Shown here piece after piece: positions 27,209 to 37,321 of a DNA stretch of 64,000 bases (position 1 is the stretch's first letter; each line of letters starts with the position of its first letter). Under the pieces are notes generated by a model. That model did no database searches. It saw nothing but the letters and a program-made list of their open reading frames with translations, and was not told the DNA's origin. The DNA comes from Bacillota bacterium (GTDB taxonomy: Bacteria > Bacillota > Dethiobacteria > DTU022): NCBI GenBank assembly GCA_029552125.1, contig JAKPEE010000069.1:1-64000 (forward strand), read 5' to 3'. A program made the position numbers and the translations under genes.

Positions 27209-28123
27209 ATGAAAGAAAGTAAAACGGAGCTGCCGTTCGTCAGTATCATCGTGCCGGTTTATAACGGGGAACATTTTATGGCAAAATGCCTGGACAGTCT
27301 GCTCAAGCAGTCCTATCCCCGGGATAAATATGAAGTCATCGTCGTAGACAACAATTCTGACGACCAGAGTGCCCTTATCGCTCGCAGCTTCGACGGTGTT
27401 AAGGTTTTTCACGAAAAAAAAAGGGGGTCATATGCAGCCCGGAACTTTGGGATAAGCGTGGCCCGGGGACATATTATTGCCTTCATCGATGTAGACTGTA
27501 TTGCAGCCGGAAACTGGCTGGAGCAGGCGGCGCGCTGCTTGGCCGCCCGGCCCTGTGCCGGTATTGTCTCCGGCAGAGTAGAATTTTTTTCGCCCGAACC
27601 GCTCAGCGTCTGGGGATACTTCGATCGGAACACTTTTTTAAACCTGGAACATTCAGCCAGGGCCGGGGTTTCCAAAACAGCCAACATGTTCGTGCGCCGC
27701 TCCCTGTTTGACGCGATCGGTTTATTCGACGGCGACCTCCTTTCCGGGGGCGACGTGGAATGGACGGCCAGGGCTGTCACCGCCGGTTTTGCGCTTGACT
27801 ACTGTCCCGGGGCCGTGGTCCAGCATCCCGTGCGCAATACTCTGCGGGCGGTGGCTGCCAAGTGTTACCGGGTCGGCCTCGGCAAGGGCCAGGTCTTGTG
27901 GAAAAAAAGGAAGTGCAGAGATGGCGCCGGCGCCACTTTCGGCTCTAATCCCATTAAACATTCCTTCCGCCTGCTGCATCGTTCTTTTTGTGGTGAAGAC
28001 AGGGCCCGGAGCGCTTTCTTCCCGGTGCAGTGCGCCGGGGCCGTAATCGTGCTGGCGATAATCTTTCTGGCGGGTATGGTGAAAGGATTTCTGATGCACC
28101 CGTTCAAAGAAGTGGGGGGTTGA
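27209..28123 (+). CDS. GT2 glycosyltransferase
   Basis: A 304-residue family 2 glycosyltransferase. The GT-A fold begins VSIIVPVYNGEHFMAKCLDS, has the VVDNNSDDQS strand, the DVDCIAAGNWL segment in place of DxD, and the acceptor-side motif FDGDLLSGGDVEWTARAV. One C-terminal hydrophobic helix (VIVLAIIFLAGMVKGFL) would anchor it to the membrane. It probably adds a sugar to the lipid-linked chain; specificity cannot be read. The next gene starts four bases later with a GTG. Confidence 0.87.
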   Translation: MKESKTELPFVSIIVPVYNGEHFMAKCLDSLLKQSYPRDKYEVIVVDNNSDDQSALIARSFDGVKVFHEKKRGSYAARNFGISVARGHIIAFIDVDCIAAGNWLEQAARCLAARPCAGIVSGRVEFFSPEPLSVWGYFDRNTFLNLEHSARAGVSKTANMFVRRSLFDAIGLFDGDLLSGGDVEWTARAVTAGFALDYCPGAVVQHPVRNTLRAVAAKCYRVGLGKGQVLWKKRKCRDGAGATFGSNPIKHSFRLLHRSFCGEDRARSAFFPVQCAGAVIVLAIIFLAGMVKGFLMHPFKEVGG

Positions 28124-28127
28124 TCCA

Positions 28128-29153
28128 GTGAAGTTAATTATTCAGATACCGTGTTTTAACGAAGAACATACCCTACCGGCGACCATAAACGCGCTGCCCA
28201 AAAAGATCCCCGGTATCGACGAGATCGAATACCTGGTCATTAACGACGGCAGTACCGACCGGACCGTTGCCGTGGCCCGATCGCTGGGAGTACATCACAT
28301 TATCGGTTTTCCCAATAACCGGGGTTTGGCCAAATGCTTTATCGCCGGGATCGACGCCTGCCTCAGGCTGGGCGCCGATATCATCGTTAATACGGATGGC
28401 GACAACCAGTATAACGGTGCAGATATCGCCCGGCTGGTGCAGCCGCTGCTCAGCGGAAAGGCGGAGATAGCTGTCGGTGACCGCCAGGTTGACAGTATCG
28501 AACACTTTTCTTTTGTCAAGAAAAAACTGCAGAAAATCGGTAGCTGGATTGTCCGCCTGGCCTCGGGCAGCAATGTGGTCGATACCACCAGCGGCTTCAG
28601 GGCATTTACAAGAGAGGCGGCCATGCGTCTTAATGTTGTTTCAGACTATTCATACACGCTGGAAACGCTGATCGATGCCGGCTGCAGGAAGATGGCCATC
28701 GCCAATGTTCCAGTGCGGATCAATAAGCCATTGCGCAAATCGCGGCTTATCCCCAGCACTTCGGCCTATATTAAAAATTCGGCCTCAACGATCATGCGTA
28801 TTTACAGCATGCGCCAGCCCTTGAAAGTTTTCTTGACCCTGAGCGGCTTGTTTTCCCTGGCCGGCATTATACTGATCATACGCTACTTATATTATTACTT
28901 CAGCGGGAGCGGCTCAGGCCACATGCAATCGCTGATCCTGGCAGCCATTTTAATCATTGTCGCTGTTCAACTGGCCGCTTTTGGCCTGCTCTCCGACGCT
29001 ATTTCCGCCAGCCGGAAAGTAAACGACGAAATTTTGTACCGCCTCAAACGGATCGAGTACGATAAAATGGATAGAATCATCGCGGGCAACGATTTTTTTC
29101 TTGAAGCTTCGGCCACCAAAAGTGTTCCGTTCACCGCCCGCCCCAAAGATTGA
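28128..29153 (+). CDS. GT2 glycosyltransferase (polyprenyl-phosphate type)
   Basis: A 341-residue GT2 with an N-terminal GT-A domain (KLIIQIPCFNEEHTLPATIN, VINDGSTDRTVAVA, NTDGDNQYNG as the DxD region) and two hydrophobic C-terminal segments at about 245-262 and 268-292. The layout matches dolichol-phosphate-mannose-synthase-like enzymes that charge undecaprenyl phosphate. GTG 28128 follows a GGGGGG site. It is the last plus-strand gene before a strand switch; the next two genes are on the minus strand. Confidence 0.87.
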   Translation: MKLIIQIPCFNEEHTLPATINALPKKIPGIDEIEYLVINDGSTDRTVAVARSLGVHHIIGFPNNRGLAKCFIAGIDACLRLGADIIVNTDGDNQYNGADIARLVQPLLSGKAEIAVGDRQVDSIEHFSFVKKKLQKIGSWIVRLASGSNVVDTTSGFRAFTREAAMRLNVVSDYSYTLETLIDAGCRKMAIANVPVRINKPLRKSRLIPSTSAYIKNSASTIMRIYSMRQPLKVFLTLSGLFSLAGIILIIRYLYYYFSGSGSGHMQSLILAAILIIVAVQLAAFGLLSDAISASRKVNDEILYRLKRIEYDKMDRIIAGNDFFLEASATKSVPFTARPKD

Positions 29154-29418
29154 ACCCGGGAAACGGGGTACCCTGAAAATAGACGCCGTTCCAGTTGCCG
29201 GAACCAGTGACTCTCCCGTCTTCCTGCCATGATGTGACGGTGTTGACCCTGATCATGCCCCGGGGTAGATCTATTTTCAGGGTTAAGGTCGCGGTGACGG
29301 GATATGACATTGTCCATGATCTGCACGCTGCGATTGAATAGTGCCCCCGTTTAAAACGTTTTACCCCCCCACAGAGCCCCACCATCAAGGGCTGATCAAA
29401 CCGGCGGGCGGTTGCCGC
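29154..29418 (-). other. Intergenic between converging genes, possible ORF fragment
   Basis: No intact gene. On the minus strand an open stretch from about 29388 to 29131 includes a segment rich in alternating hydrophobic/polar residues (TATLTLKIDLPRGMIRVNTV, then GSGNWNGVYFQG), which looks more like a beta-rich protein end than random translation. It has no convincing ribosome site and overlaps the end of the GT2 gene. I regard it as a possible gene remnant only. Confidence 0.25.
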
Positions 29419-30531
29419 TTAAAGACCTTCTAATATTTGGGCTGCTCTTTTTTCCCAGGTGTATTTTTCCTGCAGGCAAGAAAAAGCGGCTGCCGCGAGA
29501 CGGTCGCGCAAATTTTGATCCCCGGCCAAAAGCTGCACGGCTCTGGTCCACTCGTCGAGGCGGCCGGGCGGACAAAGAAGAGCGTTGTGGCCATGGATTA
29601 AAATTTCTTTTAAAGCGGGCAGATCGCTGGCAATAATCGGCTTGCCGTAGGCCATGTATTCGAAAATTTTTAACGGAGACATCCACCGGGCGGTATCGCC
29701 GCCGCCGGGAATGGCCACTTTTTCCTGGTACGGTGCCAGAACAATATCGATTTTACGGTAATAACGGGCCAGCTCTCCGGGCGGGACATGTCCGGTGAAG
29801 CAAAGGTTTTCCTGGGAAATACAGGAATTGCGCCACCGCTCGACATCTTTCTCAGAGCCGCCGACAACCAGGAAATCATATTGCGGCAGCCGTTTTGCCA
29901 GCTCCAGGATGATTTCCAGGCCCCGGCCGGGGTAAAGGCTGCCGACATAACCGATGGTTGGCCTGCTATTTGGTAAAACAGTATCTTCAACGCCGTCTGA
30001 ATCCGGTATATCGGAACCATCCGGGGCCACCATAATTTTTTCCTCCGGTAATTCCGGGAATAGCCGGCGGTATTCTTCCTGCAGCGCATTGGTAATCACG
30101 ATCAATTTCTTCAGGTTTCTGTTGCGCATCAGCCGCCGGGTCAGGCAAAAATGAATGAAAGAGGTAGGAGGTTTGTGCGCTTCAAAATAAAAGGGAACAT
30201 TGTAAAAAAATGTAGCCAGCGTTAAAGTAAACAAATCCCGGCTAAAAATGAGATCAGGAATAGCGGTTTTTTTAAGAAAAAAATAAAAACGGAGCAGGTA
30301 GAAAAACAATCCATGCACTTTGTCGGTGCGGCCCTTAAGCAGGGTAATTTTGAATCTGTTGCTGACTCCATAGTAGTCAAAAAGAGAATCGAGAGGCATT
30401 GGCGTATACCGGGCGGCCACGAGATGCAGCTCATGGCCCTGCTGCGCCAGGGCCTGGCACATTTTCATTACCTGCACGCTGTTTGCGGCTTTAGAAGGCA
30501 GTAGTGAACGGGAGAGGTAGATTATGCGCAA
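29419..30531 (-). CDS. GT4-type glycosyltransferase
   Basis: A 370-residue GT-B glycosyltransferase. The N-terminal Rossmann domain starts RIIYLSRSLLPSKAANSVQV with a HELHLVAARY strand; the C-terminal donor domain shows PTIGYVGSLYPGRGLEIILE, the FTGHVPPGELARYY segment and SPLKIFEYMAYGKPIIASDL with the conserved glutamate for nucleotide-sugar binding. This is a family 4 layout. The TTG at 30531 gives the expected N-terminus, with AGCAGG upstream. It is transcribed with the methyltransferase located 55 bases upstream on the same strand. Confidence 0.88.
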   Translation of the reverse strand: MRIIYLSRSLLPSKAANSVQVMKMCQALAQQGHELHLVAARYTPMPLDSLFDYYGVSNRFKITLLKGRTDKVHGLFFYLLRFYFFLKKTAIPDLIFSRDLFTLTLATFFYNVPFYFEAHKPPTSFIHFCLTRRLMRNRNLKKLIVITNALQEEYRRLFPELPEEKIMVAPDGSDIPDSDGVEDTVLPNSRPTIGYVGSLYPGRGLEIILELAKRLPQYDFLVVGGSEKDVERWRNSCISQENLCFTGHVPPGELARYYRKIDIVLAPYQEKVAIPGGGDTARWMSPLKIFEYMAYGKPIIASDLPALKEILIHGHNALLCPPGRLDEWTRAVQLLAGDQNLRDRLAAAAFSCLQEKYTWEKRAAQILEGL

Positions 30532-30586
30532 ATGAACAACCTGCTTTCATTGAAATAACCGTCCGGGCTACAGTCAGGCTAAATTT

Positions 30587-31258
30587 TTATTTCCTGGCGC
30601 TGCCCCAGAAATTCGGATAAACCGGCAGGGGCGCCGCATTTAAAATATGAAGCATTATAATCCCTGGCAGGCCCAGCTTTTTTTTGGCCTTGTTCTTGTT
30701 ATGGTCGGTTAGTATGGTAAATTTGCCGATGTTGACATCGTGAAAACCTGCCTCCTGCAGCAGGTTTTTAAGCGTGCCCTTCGTTTGCAGGGAGCAATGA
30801 TATCTCTTCCACCGGGTCAACGATTTTTGAGAAAATATTTCCCACGGGATATTTATATATTTGTTCGGTGTTTGGAATAGCAGTAATCCGCCTGTTTTTA
30901 AAATCCTGTTCACTTCATCCCGCAGATATTTTTTTACCGCGGGGATATGCTCGATCACATCAAACATCAGTACCACATCAACAGATTGATCATCACAGGG
31001 AATCTGCTGCCCATTATACCAGGCGAGATTAGGGGCAATTTCCCGGTATGATTGCTTGCCCCGTTCAATCGCTTGTTGATTAACATCAAGCCCGTGAACA
31101 TCATGATAACCCAGCCTGTACAAATTATAGATCAAGCTGCCGTAGCGGCATCCGATATCGAGTATTTTGGCATTGTTAGATATCTGGTGCCTTAAAAAAA
31201 AATGTACGGATGCTTCGATATTGCCGTGTTCTTTTGTTAATGAGATTATTTGATCCAT
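30587..31258 (-). CDS. SAM-dependent methyltransferase (class I)
   Basis: A 223-residue class I methyltransferase. Motif I is ILDIGCRYGSLIYNLY; the acidic end of strand 2 is GLDVNQQAIE; motif with VDVVLMFDVIEHIPAVKKYL and GGLLLFQTPNKY follow the Methyltransf_11/23 pattern. In glycan clusters such enzymes O-methylate chain-end sugars, which in some ABC-exported polymers stops elongation; whether that applies here is unknown. The ATG at 31258 has GGAAAA upstream. It lies upstream of, and on the same strand as, the GT4 gene. Confidence 0.85.
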   Translation of the reverse strand: MDQIISLTKEHGNIEASVHFFLRHQISNNAKILDIGCRYGSLIYNLYRLGYHDVHGLDVNQQAIERGKQSYREIAPNLAWYNGQQIPCDDQSVDVVLMFDVIEHIPAVKKYLRDEVNRILKTGGLLLFQTPNKYINIPWEIFSQKSLTRWKRYHCSLQTKGTLKNLLQEAGFHDVNIGKFTILTDHNKNKAKKKLGLPGIIMLHILNAAPLPVYPNFWGSARK

Positions 31259-31291
31259 CGTTGTTTTCCGGCCAGGCTTTCGGAATATTAA

Positions 31292-31505
31292 TCAAAACAT
31301 AAGCATGAAAGAATAAGCGGACAGCGCCGCTACTGCCAGCAGCAACACATAGAAGCAATCTGTTTACCCGGCGCTTTGCCGTACCGGCCAAACAGGAATG
31401 CGGCTATGCCCGGTAGCCAGAAAAATATTATTGAAAACCCTTTCGACTTTAACCCGGTTTTTGCTTTGGGGTTGTGCCGGGAGACTAATGTCCATGGCAG
31501 AAAGC
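31292..31505 (-). pseudogene. C-terminal remnant of a GT39/ArnT-like membrane glycosyltransferase
   Basis: The gap 31259-31760 holds no intact gene, but the minus strand from about 31503 reads FLPWTLVSRHNPKAKTG and then IIFFWLPGIAAFLFGRYGKA, a pattern seen around the middle helices of ArnT-like proteins. After a one-base frame change the sequence continues FYVLLAVAALSAYSFMLMF to a stop at 31292. The pieces fit a decayed polytopic enzyme; at least one frameshift and loss of the N-terminus are seen. From 31506 to 31760 I see nothing recognisable. Confidence 0.4.
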
Positions 31506-31760
31506 ATTACGGCTAACCAACTTTGCTTTTTAATATGAAAAAATATTTGGGACAATTGAAAATGCTTTTAAGTATTTATACCATTACATAATGATCATTT
31601 CAAGTTAAATCGCGGTTTAAAATGATCTCCGGAAGTGCTGAAAACAATCGTAAACATCCGCGGACTATCCAGTAGGAATCTAGAGATGAAATGGCGAATA
31701 GGATTCATACCTGGGCACCAACCGAAAGTTTTTTATTATAAACAGCGAGGTGGCGACGAT

Positions 31761-32816
31761 TTGAATATACTGGTAACAGGCGGAGCCGGGTTCATCGGCT
31801 CGAATTTTTTAAACCGCTTTGTCTCCCGCTATCCCGAGCATAGATTTATTAATTTTGATGCCCTTACATATGCTGCCAACCTGATGAACCTGGCAAAAGT
31901 GGCGGATCGGCCAAACTATGTTTTTGAAAAGGGCGACATCGCCGATTACGACCGGGTCAGGGAAATTTTCGAGCAGTATGAACCGGACCTGGTCATTCAC
32001 TTCGCCGCGGAAAGCCACGTCGACCGCAGTATCGTCGGTCCGGCCGCCTTTATGCGCACCAATATCACCGGCACTTTCAACCTGCTCGAAGCCTGCCGCC
32101 ATTTCTGGGGCCGGAAAGAAGGGAAGCTCTTTCACCATGTCAGCACCGACGAGGTGTACGGCTCCCTTGGCGCAACCGGCTACTTTACCGAGACTACACC
32201 CTATGACCCCAGCAGCCCTTACTCGGCTTCCAAGGCCGCCAGCGATCACCTGGTCAGGGCCTACAGCCGCACTTACAATCTCCCCGTGGTGGTGACTAAC
32301 TGCTCCAATAACTATGGACCGTACCAGTTTCCGGAGAAGCTGATCCCGTTAATGATCATCAATGCGCTGGAGGGCAGGCCGCTGCCGGTATACGGCCGGG
32401 GGGAAAACGTGCGTGACTGGCTGTACGTAGAAGATCATTGCGATGCCATCTGGACGGTGATCCAGAAAGGCAGGCGCGGCGAAACCTATAACATCGGCGG
32501 CAATAATGAGTGGAAAAACATTGATATAGTTCATAAAATTTGTGAAGTTTTAGCGGAAGAGACACAGAAAGATGTCGCTGCCTTGAAGAAGCTGATTACT
32601 TTCGTGAAAGACAGGCCCGGCCACGATCTGCGCTACGCCATTGACAGCACCAAGATCAGGAAAGAGCTGGGCTGGCGCCCGCAGGAAACTTTTGAAACGG
32701 GCTTGCGCAAGACGGTGCGCTGGTACCTGGACAACCAATCCTGGATTAACAGCGTGAAAACGGGAGAGTATCAGCAGTGGCTGAAACAGAATTATGAGCA
32801 GCGCGCGACAGGGTAG
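31761..32816 (+). CDS. rfbB: dTDP-glucose 4,6-dehydratase
   Basis: Second step of dTDP-rhamnose synthesis: dTDP-glucose to dTDP-4-keto-6-deoxyglucose. About 351 residues from a TTG at 31761, chosen because it gives the standard family start [20 protein letters not shown] and has GAGGTGG just upstream; the frame is open to 31635 but the extra residues match nothing. Visible motifs: the NAD-binding [18 protein letters not shown], the STDEVYG active-site segment and the [15 protein letters not shown] catalytic YxxxK. It heads an rfbB-rfbA-rfbC-rfbD set. It could also feed the RffA-type aminotransferase at 10.2 kb. Confidence 0.95.
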   Translation: MNILVTGGAGFIGSNFLNRFVSRYPEHRFINFDALTYAANLMNLAKVADRPNYVFEKGDIADYDRVREIFEQYEPDLVIHFAAESHVDRSIVGPAAFMRTNITGTFNLLEACRHFWGRKEGKLFHHVSTDEVYGSLGATGYFTETTPYDPSSPYSASKAASDHLVRAYSRTYNLPVVVTNCSNNYGPYQFPEKLIPLMIINALEGRPLPVYGRGENVRDWLYVEDHCDAIWTVIQKGRRGETYNIGGNNEWKNIDIVHKICEVLAEETQKDVAALKKLITFVKDRPGHDLRYAIDSTKIRKELGWRPQETFETGLRKTVRWYLDNQSWINSVKTGEYQQWLKQNYEQRATG

Positions 32817-32911
32817 GGAAGGGTTTAAATCCACCTGCCCCCTTTAACAGGGGAGACAGGCGGGGTTCTTCATCATAATAATCAATCCAGTATGGGAAAA
32901 GGAGCAAGGCC

Positions 32912-33778
32912 ATGAAAGGGATTATTCTGGCCGGAGGGGCCGGCACCAGGCTCTATCCGTGCACTATCTCCACGAGCAAGCAGTTGCTGCCGGTATACGA
33001 CAAGCCGATGATTTACTACCCCCTCTCCACGCTGATGCTGGCCGGCATCAAGGATATTCTGGTTATATCCACCCCGGAGGACACCCCCAAGTTTGAGGCC
33101 ATCCTGGGCGATGGAGCGCGGCTGGGCATAAGCCTCTCTTACCGGGTGCAGGAAAAACCGGGAGGCATCGCCCAGGCTTTCCTGGTCGGTGAGACCTTTA
33201 TTGGCAGCGAGAAGGTTTGTTTAATTCTCGGCGACAATATCTTTTACGGCCACGGCATGACCGAAGTGCTGCGCCGGGCCAGGGGGCTGGAGCGAGGTGC
33301 GCTGGTCTTCGGTTACCAGGTCAAAGATCCGCAGCGATACGGGGTTATCGAATTTGATGCCGACGGCACCGCGCTCAGCATCGAAGAAAAGCCGCAGCAG
33401 CCGAAATCCAATTACGCCGTGCCGGGCATCTATTTTTACGACAACCAGGTGGTGGAAATAACTAAAAGTTTAAAACCCTCCGCCCGCGGCGAACTGGAAA
33501 TTACCGATGTGAACCGGGCCTACCTGGAGCGGCGGCAACTGGCGGTAGAGCTGCTGGGCCGGGGCGTGGCCTGGCTGGACACGGGAACTCCCGACAGCCT
33601 CATGGAGGCGGCCAATTTTGTGGCCACCATCGAGAGAAGGCAGGGGCTGAAGATAGCCTGTATTGAAGAGGTGGCCTACCGCATGGGCTATATCAACCGG
33701 GAGCAGTTGCGGGAACTGATTGACAGGCTGCCGAAAAGCCATTATAAAGAATACCTGGAAACGCTGCTGCAGCAATGA
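32912..33778 (+). CDS. rfbA: Glucose-1-phosphate thymidylyltransferase
   Basis: First step of dTDP-rhamnose synthesis: glucose-1-phosphate plus dTTP to dTDP-glucose. The 288-residue protein opens with [16 protein letters not shown] (nucleotide-binding loop), then [32 protein letters not shown] and the family sequence [10 protein letters not shown]. Length and motifs are typical of RmlA. AAAAGGAG lies before the ATG. A short GC-rich palindrome (about 32836-32871) sits in the 95-base gap between rfbB and this gene. Confidence 0.96.
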   Translation: MKGIILAGGAGTRLYPCTISTSKQLLPVYDKPMIYYPLSTLMLAGIKDILVISTPEDTPKFEAILGDGARLGISLSYRVQEKPGGIAQAFLVGETFIGSEKVCLILGDNIFYGHGMTEVLRRARGLERGALVFGYQVKDPQRYGVIEFDADGTALSIEEKPQQPKSNYAVPGIYFYDNQVVEITKSLKPSARGELEITDVNRAYLERRQLAVELLGRGVAWLDTGTPDSLMEAANFVATIERRQGLKIACIEEVAYRMGYINREQLRELIDRLPKSHYKEYLETLLQQ

Positions 33779-33814
33779 GGCACGCCGGCTGGTTTCGTAG
33801 AAGAGCACGAAAGG

Positions 33815-34309
33815 ATGAGCTCTTTGCTTTCTTCATGGAAAAAGGGTAACATTGACGGAGTCGTAATCAAGCCCTTGCGGAAACACCTGGACCGCCGCGG
33901 CTTTCTCTGCGAAACATTCCGCCTTGACGAACTGCCCCCGGATCTCAAGCCGGTGATGAGCTATATCTCTTATACTGAACCGGGGATGGCCCGGGGGCCG
34001 CATGAACACCGCGCCCAAACCGATATTTTCAGCTTTCCCGGGCCGGGCAACTTTCTGCTGAAGCTGTGGGACAACCGCCCGGGAAGCGCCACCCGCGGGA
34101 ATTACATGGAGCTTTTCGCCGGTGAAGACAACCCGCTTACCGTGATTATTCCTCCCGGCATTGTGCATGGCTATAAGAATATCTCCGCCCATAGCCGCGG
34201 CATGGTGTTAAACTTCCCCGACAGGCTCTACCGGGGCTGGGGCAGGGCGGAAGAGGTGGATGAGATCCGGCACGAGGACGACGCGGAAAGCCCGTTTAAA
34301 CTGGAGTAA
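33815..34309 (+). CDS. rfbC: dTDP-4-dehydrorhamnose 3,5-epimerase family protein
   Basis: A 164-residue cupin-fold protein in the rfbC slot. Visible: GVVIKPLRKHLDRRGFLCET, the GMARGPHEHRAQTD histidine-bearing strand, IIPPGIVHGYKNIS and NFPDRLYRG. It is shorter than classical RmlC (about 180 residues) and belongs to the broader family in which the epimerase motif differs slightly, but position between rfbA and rfbD supports the assignment. Third step of the pathway: converts the 4-keto-6-deoxyglucose to the L-lyxo form. Start ATG 33815 with GAAAGG upstream. Confidence 0.85.
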   Translation: MSSLLSSWKKGNIDGVVIKPLRKHLDRRGFLCETFRLDELPPDLKPVMSYISYTEPGMARGPHEHRAQTDIFSFPGPGNFLLKLWDNRPGSATRGNYMELFAGEDNPLTVIIPPGIVHGYKNISAHSRGMVLNFPDRLYRGWGRAEEVDEIRHEDDAESPFKLE

Positions 34310-34359
34310 TTACATCAATCCTCAATGGCGAAGGATGATGGGAAAACGATCATAAATAT

Positions 34360-35259
34360 TTGGCGAGGCATGTTGTCGAAGTGATAATACTGCTGCTGGG
34401 GAAAAACGGCCAGATCGGGTGGGAGCTGCAGCGAACCCTTCCCACGCTGGGGCAGGTGGTGGCCCTGGGCCGGGACCGCCTCGATCTGGCTGACGCGATA
34501 GCGCTGCGCCGGACGGTAAGGGAAGTGAGGCCGGACATTATTGTTAATGCCGCCGCGTACACCGCGGTGGACCGGGCTGAAGAAGAAGCGGCTCTAGCCA
34601 TGGCGGTAAACGGCATCGCCCCCGGAATCCTGGCCGAAGAAGCGGCGCGCCTGAAGGCCCTGCTGGTACATTATTCCACGGACTATGTTTTTGACGGAAC
34701 CGGCACGGCCCCATACCGGGAAGAGGACCGGCCCAACCCGCTCAACGTTTACGGCAGGTCCAAGCTGGCCGGAGAGGAGGCGATCCGGGCAAGCGGAGCG
34801 CCCCACCTGATTTTCCGGACCAGTTGGGTTTACGGTTTGCGCGGGAAAAATTTTCTCTTAACCATGCTGCGCCTTGCCCGCGAACAGGAGGAGCTGCGCA
34901 TCGTCAACGATCAGGTCGGCACGCCCAACTGGTGCGGCATGGCGGCTGAAGTAACAACGATGGTTTTACGGGAATACCGGGCCCGCGAAGACAGCTCCCT
35001 TGCGGGCACCTATCACCTCAGCGCGGAGGGGAAGGCTAGCTGGTATGATTTTGCCCGGGCGATTCTGTCCGCCGATCCCCGGAAAGAAGAGCAGGTCTGC
35101 CGCAGGATTATCCCCATCGCTACCGCGCAATATCCTACTCCGGCCAGGAGACCGCTTTACTCGGTTTTGGACAACCGCAAAATTAAAAGCACTTTTAATC
35201 TAAAGATGGAGCGCTGGGACAGGTACCTGGAACAACTTTTACAGCCTGCACGTGAGTGA
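34360..35259 (+). CDS. rfbD: dTDP-4-dehydrorhamnose reductase
   Basis: Last step of dTDP-L-rhamnose synthesis (NAD(P)H reduction). About 292-299 residues: ILLLGKNGQIGWELQRTLP is the NADP-binding start, then AAYTAVDRAEEE, HYSTDYVFDGTG and the YGRSKLAGEEA catalytic tyrosine-lysine pair. The start is uncertain: TTG 34360 gives the longest product, GTG 34381 puts the nucleotide-binding strand at the usual place. After it, 35260-35516 is a 257-base gap with no gene. Confidence 0.94.
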   Translation: MARHVVEVIILLLGKNGQIGWELQRTLPTLGQVVALGRDRLDLADAIALRRTVREVRPDIIVNAAAYTAVDRAEEEAALAMAVNGIAPGILAEEAARLKALLVHYSTDYVFDGTGTAPYREEDRPNPLNVYGRSKLAGEEAIRASGAPHLIFRTSWVYGLRGKNFLLTMLRLAREQEELRIVNDQVGTPNWCGMAAEVTTMVLREYRAREDSSLAGTYHLSAEGKASWYDFARAILSADPRKEEQVCRRIIPIATAQYPTPARRPLYSVLDNRKIKSTFNLKMERWDRYLEQLLQPARE

Positions 35260-35516
35260 ACCATAACCGGGAAGGCGGCAGCCAGGCCCGGCATGGCTGC
35301 GGGCAGCCAAAACAGCGGGGCTGCATGAAAATGCGGTTGAAGGGAATAATATTAAATTTCCATTTACTACCCGGTTGTTAACGGTAACAGCCAGGAATTA
35401 TGGCCGGAATACTGGATCAGGAATTTTGGAAACTGAAGCCGGCGGCTGGCGGCCGGCTAAAGGGAAGCGACCCTGAGGGGCAATAATATTCGGAACCTGG
35501 GGGTAAACAGAACTGG

Positions 35517-37316
35517 ATGATTAAAGCGGCCAGGCGTATTTTTCTGCTCAGTAAAAAAGCCTACGGCCTGCTGCGCCGGGAAGGTTTTAAGGGCCTTTGG
35601 CGCAAAGTTGCCTTTTTAAGGAAACTTTCCGCCAAGAACTCTTACCGGCGCCTTCTTGCCGAAAACCGGCTCACTGAACAGGACCGGGCTGAACTGGCGC
35701 GCCGGATCGGGGAGATGCCTTTTCGGCCCCTCATTTCGGTTTTGGTCCCCGTTTATAATGTTGAAGAGAAATGGCTGCGCCGCTGCCTCGATTCCGTGTT
35801 AAACCAGGTCTACCCCCACTGGGAGCTGTGCCTGGCCGATGACGCCTCCACCGCTCCCCATGTCCGGCGGGTGCTGCAGGAATATAGCGCGGCCGACCGG
35901 CGGATCAAGGTTGTCTACCGGGAAAAAAACGGCCATATCGCCGCGGCCAGCAACTCCGCCTTGAGCCTGGCCGGCGGAGAATATATCGCCCTGCTGGATC
36001 ATGACGACGAACTCACCGCAGACGCCCTCTACGAGGTAGCGCGGCTGTTAAACCGCCATCCCGACGCCGATATGATCTACAGCGATGAAGATAAAATTGA
36101 CGAAACCGGCCGGCGTCATTCCCCGTTGTTTAAGCCGGACTGGTCTTACGATACATTTCTGTCGCAGATGTATACCTGCCATCTCGGCGTCTACCGTACC
36201 CGCCTGGTTAAAGAGCTGGGCGGCTTCAGAGAAGGTTTTGAAGGCAGCCAGGACTACGACCTGGTTCTGCGCCTTTGTGAAAAAACGGAAAAGATCTATC
36301 ATATACCCCGCGTCCTTTATTCCTGGCGTGAAATTGCCACCTCTACCGCGGCCAGCGCCGCCTCCAAGCCCTACGCGCATACCAGCGGCCTCAGGGCGCT
36401 TAATGAGCACCTGGCGCGCCGCTACAAGCCCGGGGAGGCCTGGTGCCAGTCAGGCCGCTGGGATTTCGTCTACGACGTGCGCTACCGGCTGCCGGAGAAC
36501 ACCGGCGTATCCATTATCATTCCCACCCGGGATCGGGTTGACTTGCTGAAAAATTGCCTTGACAGCATCATCACTAAAACCGACTACGCGCGCTACGAGA
36601 TCATTATCATGGATAACGGCTCTGTGGAGGAAGAGACCGCCCGGTACTTCGAGGCCATCAGGAGTGATAAAATTAAAATCGTTGAAGCGCCGTACGCCTT
36701 TAACTGGGCCCGGATCAACAATCACGGGATCGATGTGGCCGGCGGGGACGTTTTTGTCTTTTTAAATAACGATACAGAGGTGATCAGCGCGGACTGGCTG
36801 ACCAGGCTGGCGGAAAAAGCGGTCCGCCGGGAAACAGGCACTGTCGGAGCCCTGCTGCTCTACCGCGACGGCACTATCCAGCATGCCGGCGTGGTGGTGG
36901 GCATGGGCGGCTGGGCTGATCATGTTTTCAAGGGGATGGAGCCGGTGCACTACGGCTCGCCTTTCATCTCGCCGCTAATCACCCGCAACGTCCTGGCTTC
37001 CACCGGCGCCTGCCTCGCCGTATCCCGGAAGACGGTGGAGAAAATCGGCCGCTTCAACGAAGAATTTATCATCTGCGGCAGCGACGTGGAGTTTTGCCTG
37101 CGCGCCCATGAAAACGGCTTGCGCAATATTTATGATCCGGAGGTGCGGCTCTATCACCTTGAATCCCGCTCCCGGCGCAACCTGGCCATCCCGGAGAGCG
37201 ATTTCGCCCTTTCAGCCCGCTATTACAAGAAATACCTGGCCAGCGGCGATCCGTTTTACAACCGCAACCTGGATCTTTTTTCGCCGGTTCCGGCTGTAAC
37301 ACCACAGAGGAGGTAA
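35517..37316 (+). CDS. Two-domain GT2 glycosyltransferase (rhamnan-type)
   Basis: A 599-residue protein with two consecutive GT2 (GT-A) domains. Domain 1 (about 75-310): ISVLVPVYNVEEKWLRRCLD, LADDAST, DMIYSDEDKID. Domain 2 (about 325-590): VSIIIPTRDRVDLLKNCLDS, IMDNGSVEEETARYF, FVFLNNDTEVIS and a late FNEEFIICGSDVEFCLRAHE. This architecture is common in bifunctional enzymes that add two successive rhamnoses or other sugars. It lies immediately after the rfb genes and five bases before a WsaF-like rhamnosyltransferase, which supports rhamnose as donor. Confidence 0.88.
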   Translation: MIKAARRIFLLSKKAYGLLRREGFKGLWRKVAFLRKLSAKNSYRRLLAENRLTEQDRAELARRIGEMPFRPLISVLVPVYNVEEKWLRRCLDSVLNQVYPHWELCLADDASTAPHVRRVLQEYSAADRRIKVVYREKNGHIAAASNSALSLAGGEYIALLDHDDELTADALYEVARLLNRHPDADMIYSDEDKIDETGRRHSPLFKPDWSYDTFLSQMYTCHLGVYRTRLVKELGGFREGFEGSQDYDLVLRLCEKTEKIYHIPRVLYSWREIATSTAASAASKPYAHTSGLRALNEHLARRYKPGEAWCQSGRWDFVYDVRYRLPENTGVSIIIPTRDRVDLLKNCLDSIITKTDYARYEIIIMDNGSVEEETARYFEAIRSDKIKIVEAPYAFNWARINNHGIDVAGGDVFVFLNNDTEVISADWLTRLAEKAVRRETGTVGALLLYRDGTIQHAGVVVGMGGWADHVFKGMEPVHYGSPFISPLITRNVLASTGACLAVSRKTVEKIGRFNEEFIICGSDVEFCLRAHENGLRNIYDPEVRLYHLESRSRRNLAIPESDFALSARYYKKYLASGDPFYNRNLDLFSPVPAVTPQRR

Positions 37317-37321
37317 GGACC

